Part shown: piece after piece, positions 60,630 to 64,000 of the stretch
Position numbering within the stretch: position 1 is the first letter of the stretch
Layout of the letters: each line of letters opens with the position of its first letter
Source: Istiophorus platypterus
Taxonomy: Eukaryota > Chordata > Actinopteri > Istiophoriformes > Istiophoridae
Reading direction: 5' to 3'
Assembly (NCBI GenBank): GCA_016859345.1
Contig: CM029111.1
Location: 12,527,714-12,591,713, forward strand
DNA length: 64,000 bases
Program-made: the position numbers and the translations under genes
The notes under the pieces: generated by a model
What the model was told of the DNA's origin: nothing
Seen by the model: only the letters and a program-made list of their open reading frames with translations
The model's database searches: none

Positions 60630-63294
60630 CAAACTTACTGCAAGAAGGGAGATGACTTTAACAGGTAAAGTCTCGACAATATTAGACACAGTGCATGTCT
60701 AACTCTTTATATAATGTTTAAAATGCTCTTCAGAGGCTCCCCGCTCGCAGCTGTGTTTTTAAAAGGTGCGGTTCGACATGGGCAGCGGTTGTTATTGAGA
60801 GGGCATTCACAGAAGGAAGAGGAAGGTTTGGGTTGGGGGGGGGGTGTAGCGGGTGGGTGGGGAGTCAGAGGTCAAGGGTCAGAAGGATGATGCCCCTGTG
60901 GGGAGGGGAAAGGCCTGATCAGTGTCTGCTAGGTTAGCTTCCTCTACTCCCCACACCCGCAGACCCCAGAGAGAGGAGTCAGAGGAACACATATTTACCA
61001 TTGGGGAACAGCTGTGGGGCTGCCTGGGACTGGACACTCCTCTCCCCTGCATGCACGCGCACACCAACACACACGCACACATTGTAAAAACACCACTTTA
61101 GTTCTTGATACACTTGAGAGACACGCAGCATCTGCATGTTATGTAAATCATGAGCACGTGACAAGAACTAATCTGATGTGGTATATACCGTGCATTCACC
61201 TTGCTCCTACCCACGATATCTGGCTTGAATTATGGACAAGACCTCTGGTTATTCCTTTCACTGAGGCGGCGTAGAGTTATTGGTATGCTTAAAGTGTCTT
61301 TTCTTAAAGATTTTTTTAGGAAGGAAATTATGTGGGAACACAGCCTGTCACATCTTTAAACAGGATAATGTGATCCTACCTCTGCCTTCTGCTTCTAGGG
61401 GCTGGAAGGACGGACTAATGAAGTGGCCTTTGATAATATACAGCAGCATATTTATGTACTTTGCTGATTCCGTCGCTACAAACGTTGAATTAATAAACAA
61501 TCTGAAATGCTCTGAAGACTCGCCTATTAATAAATTGGGGCGAGTTTTACCGAATGAATTTTATTGATTTAAAAGCAGACATACCTAACGAGTTTGTGGT
61601 TTGGGATCTGTCTTCGTTTGATACACGATGGCAACTACATAACAAAAAGCCTTCTCGTTTTCAGTTTACACTCGATGTCCTTTTGTTTAAACCACAAATT
61701 TGGTTCAGCTTTAGTGTTGTTGCAGCCGCTGTCAGTGCAACTTGTAACTGAACTCTCCAAAATTTAAATTTACGCTAAACTAGATTAGTTTGTTATTGCT
61801 ATCCGATGCCACTTTCTTCTCATTTACAGTGCGACAGTTTGTGTTCCGGCATCATTTATTTCCCAAAAAAGGCCCAGAGAAAACAATAATGATAAAGGAA
61901 AACACCTGTGGCGTACCGCTCCCTCTCAGACACAGGTTCGGCGACAAGAATAGCTGGAAGTTGAGCCCATAAATTCATGCAAGGCATCGTGGGGGTAGGA
62001 ATAAGGTGGATTGCACTGATGTGAGGCAATCAACTCTCCTGAATTAAACACATCATTAAGGTCCATTTACGCCCACAGGAGGTGATAATGACATGAGAGA
62101 ATGACATTGTGTTGTAGCAAAAGAAAAGACAGCCTCTCACTGGTAACAACTGAGCAAACAGCAGTGTTTATTTTCCAAACGCTAACAACCGACTGATGAT
62201 GACAGATCCTCGTTCTAAATTGAAAAAGGGTGACATTTCAAGGCAAAAGCGTTACCTCTGAACATGCAGTCATGCAAATAAAATATCCCGCATGGTGCAG
62301 ACAAACTGCTGTGTTGTTGTTGGTGTTTGAGGTGAGGCTTTCTCTAGTTAGTATGAGCACTGCGAGCCTTGCAAGACAGAGTGAGTGGGGGTTAGTGCTG
62401 CAAGCTGAAAGACAGGGACAGCCAGATTCATGTCTGCGCTTTATATCCTATATGGTCAGATCATTTCAGAATTAACGCTGTTAGGCTGTTATGTCATGTC
62501 TCTAAGCACCGTCAGTGGCCCAGCCGTACAATTTATGTGTCGCTAAAAACTATTTGACAAAGTGTCTTTTCAATTTCACCTGCTGCGTAATTTATATCAA
62601 ACTGTGACTTTTAATTGACAGGCTTTTAATTCAACAAACCAGATTTACACAGCGGATCCACTGAATGTATATATATATAGCTTAACTTTTACACTCAACT
62701 ACGGGGACACATTTTTGTATTTTATTTTATATTTAGACCATGTAGAGAACAGTCACCCATAATATAGACGGGGTGACAGATTGGGAGTTAAGGCACATTG
62801 ACCAAGTCTAATACTGTAGGTAAGAACCTTCCTGCACCATTTCAGGCATTTTTCGAGGAAAGTTATTTGAAAATAAAAATCCCTTTCAACCCCTGTAATT
62901 AACACAAATACTCTCTGAAATGGTCGTTCTCACAGGCCTCGGCTCTGACAGTGACAGGTCAATGCCACAAAGCATGCACAGTTGCAATCGACTGCCATAG
63001 TTTGACCAACACGTCCCAGTCCCAACATGCAGCATCCAGGAAAAACGATTCACCGCAGTAAGGGGAAAGAGAGCACTGTGAGATACCTCCGAATACACCA
63101 ATGTGAATGCACAGACCACCCGAAATGAGAGCAGTGTGTTTATGTTATGGGCATATGCATGGAGACTACATGTGTTTACATGCATGTGATGCATGCATGC
63201 TAGATATGTATTGTATGTTTGTGAGGTTGTTTGTATAGCCTTCTGTTTGTATTACAAAATGCATCTCTCGCTCTCTTCCTGTGTGTGCTTGTTT

Positions 63295-63296
<2 letters not shown>

Positions 63297-63332
<36 letters not shown>
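63297..63332. repeat. (GT)n microsatellite
   Basis: About 36 bases of GT repeat in the scube3 intron. Confidence 0.95.
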
Positions 63333-63333
<1 letters not shown>

Positions 63334-64000
63334 CAGCATTGTGTGGCCAACTCTTCAGATGATTGAACTCCTGAGCATGTCTGCATCTGCCTGCTATTTG
63401 TGAATGTTTATGATTTGCTATGCTAACAGAATGAACGCTTCCACATGATGGCTTGCTCCGTCCTGATATCTAAAATTACTTGACACACAGACAAAACGTA
63501 AAAATTAGCCTGTTTCTGTCCAAAATTCCAATTTTAAAGTTCGTGTGGTCCATTGAACAAATATCTCTAAAAAGTGTGTGTTTGCCTGTGTATGCTTGAG
63601 AGAGAGCAGTCCATGTGAGCCATTCATACAAGACTTGCTGACATTAAAATTCTCACCTACAGTTTTCACAGTATCACAAACAGTGGTGAGATGGGAGGGA
63701 TAAAGCAGCAACACTTCCAACCAGAGTAGCATATGGTGTGTTATTACAAAATTCACGGCCAAGCCTGGGTGAGAGAAGATGCCGCATAATGGAGGAAAAT
63801 GTTGCAGAATGCATATGAAACAACCCACAAGATGAATCGAAGAGCGATGCGACGGCATACTGAATGAGCCCACCAGACTAGCAACAAAGCCACTGAAAAG
63901 GCGAAACCTGTTTTGCAATCATGTGCCATGTTCCTTTCGGAGGAGGTATGCAGGGACTCGGTGAATCATAAATGTTTCTAGACCAATCGCGAGGCTAAAC

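Larger units (their letters stand above)
56354..64000 (-). other. scube3 intron to window end
   Basis: Because the exon ending at 56353 opens in phase 1, more 5' exons must lie further up the minus strand. No EGF-type exon (spaced Cys with CxC and GY/F) was found up to 64000. Contents are a candidate 21-nt microexon (56948-56968), a TA/GATA-rich palindromic patch (58640-58692), nested repeats (59893-60629) and a (GT)n run (63297-63332). Confidence 0.55.

Noticed and set aside
60979..61040. Exon-like stretch on the minus strand ending in a GTAAAT donor near 60998
   Set aside because: The acceptor is weak, the product is short, lacks EGF or linker features and has no scube3 resemblance.
56354..64000. 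Search for more scube3 EGF exons
   Set aside because: No minus-strand segment with the CxxxNGGC/CxC/GY spacing and flanking AG/GT was found; the missing exons are placed outside the window.

Overview
This is a gene-sparse vertebrate nuclear window, almost certainly from a ray-finned (percomorph-like) teleost. The evidence is spliced genes with GT/AG introns, long microsatellites, and many dispersed repeats whose wording I recognise from teleost genomes. Nothing prokaryotic is present (no operons, CRISPR arrays or insertion sequences).

Four protein-coding genes were rebuilt exon by exon by matching reading frame, splice sites and family residues. (1) dlgap4, plus strand, 4989-11253: the 3' part only (6 exons, about 473 aa), a postsynaptic scaffold ending in the SHANK PDZ ligand QTRL. 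(2) pfkfb2, plus strand, 17517-27351: complete, 15 coding exons, about 536 aa, the bifunctional fructose-2,6-bisphosphate enzyme with both cardiac-type phosphosites, downstream of a CpG- and purine-rich putative promoter at 15.4-16.0 kb. (3) An unnamed regulator-of-complement-activation (RCA) gene, plus strand, 33116-37434: a signal peptide plus seven sushi/CCP domains, secreted, C4b-binding-protein-like, with a TATA box and a good poly(A) signal. (4) scube3, minus strand, 56353 down to 40719: the last 16 coding exons (about 750 aa: EGF repeats, spacer, Cys-rich repeats, CUB, C-terminal tail). Its 5' exons lie beyond 64 kb.

Layout: 1-5 kb is a dlgap4 intron; 5-11.3 kb dlgap4 exons; 11.3-15.4 kb dlgap4 3'UTR and intergenic; 15.4-28.5 kb pfkfb2; 28.5-33 kb intergenic with a decayed Tc1-like element; 33-37.6 kb the RCA gene; 37.6-40.7 kb probable scube3 3'UTR converging tail-to-tail on the RCA gene; 40.7-56.4 kb scube3 exons; 56.4-64 kb a scube3 intron with nested repeats and a possible 21-nt microexon.

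The genes do not form one pathway: synaptic scaffold, glycolytic regulator, complement regulator, and secreted BMP/Hedgehog co-factor. The informative link is pfkfb2 beside a CCP-repeat gene, which mirrors the human 1q32 arrangement (PFKFB2 beside C4BPB/C4BPA/CD55) and supports calling gene 3 an RCA-cluster member. I see no undescribed multi-gene system. The most interesting signals are in the RCA gene (an internal three-domain duplication visible in both exon pattern and residues, plus odd splice sites), a near-ideal CTCF motif in pfkfb2, two LC8 motifs around a dlgap4 splice junction, a candidate scube3 microexon, and two short unexplained open frames. Splice sites were judged by eye with no alignment or transcript data.
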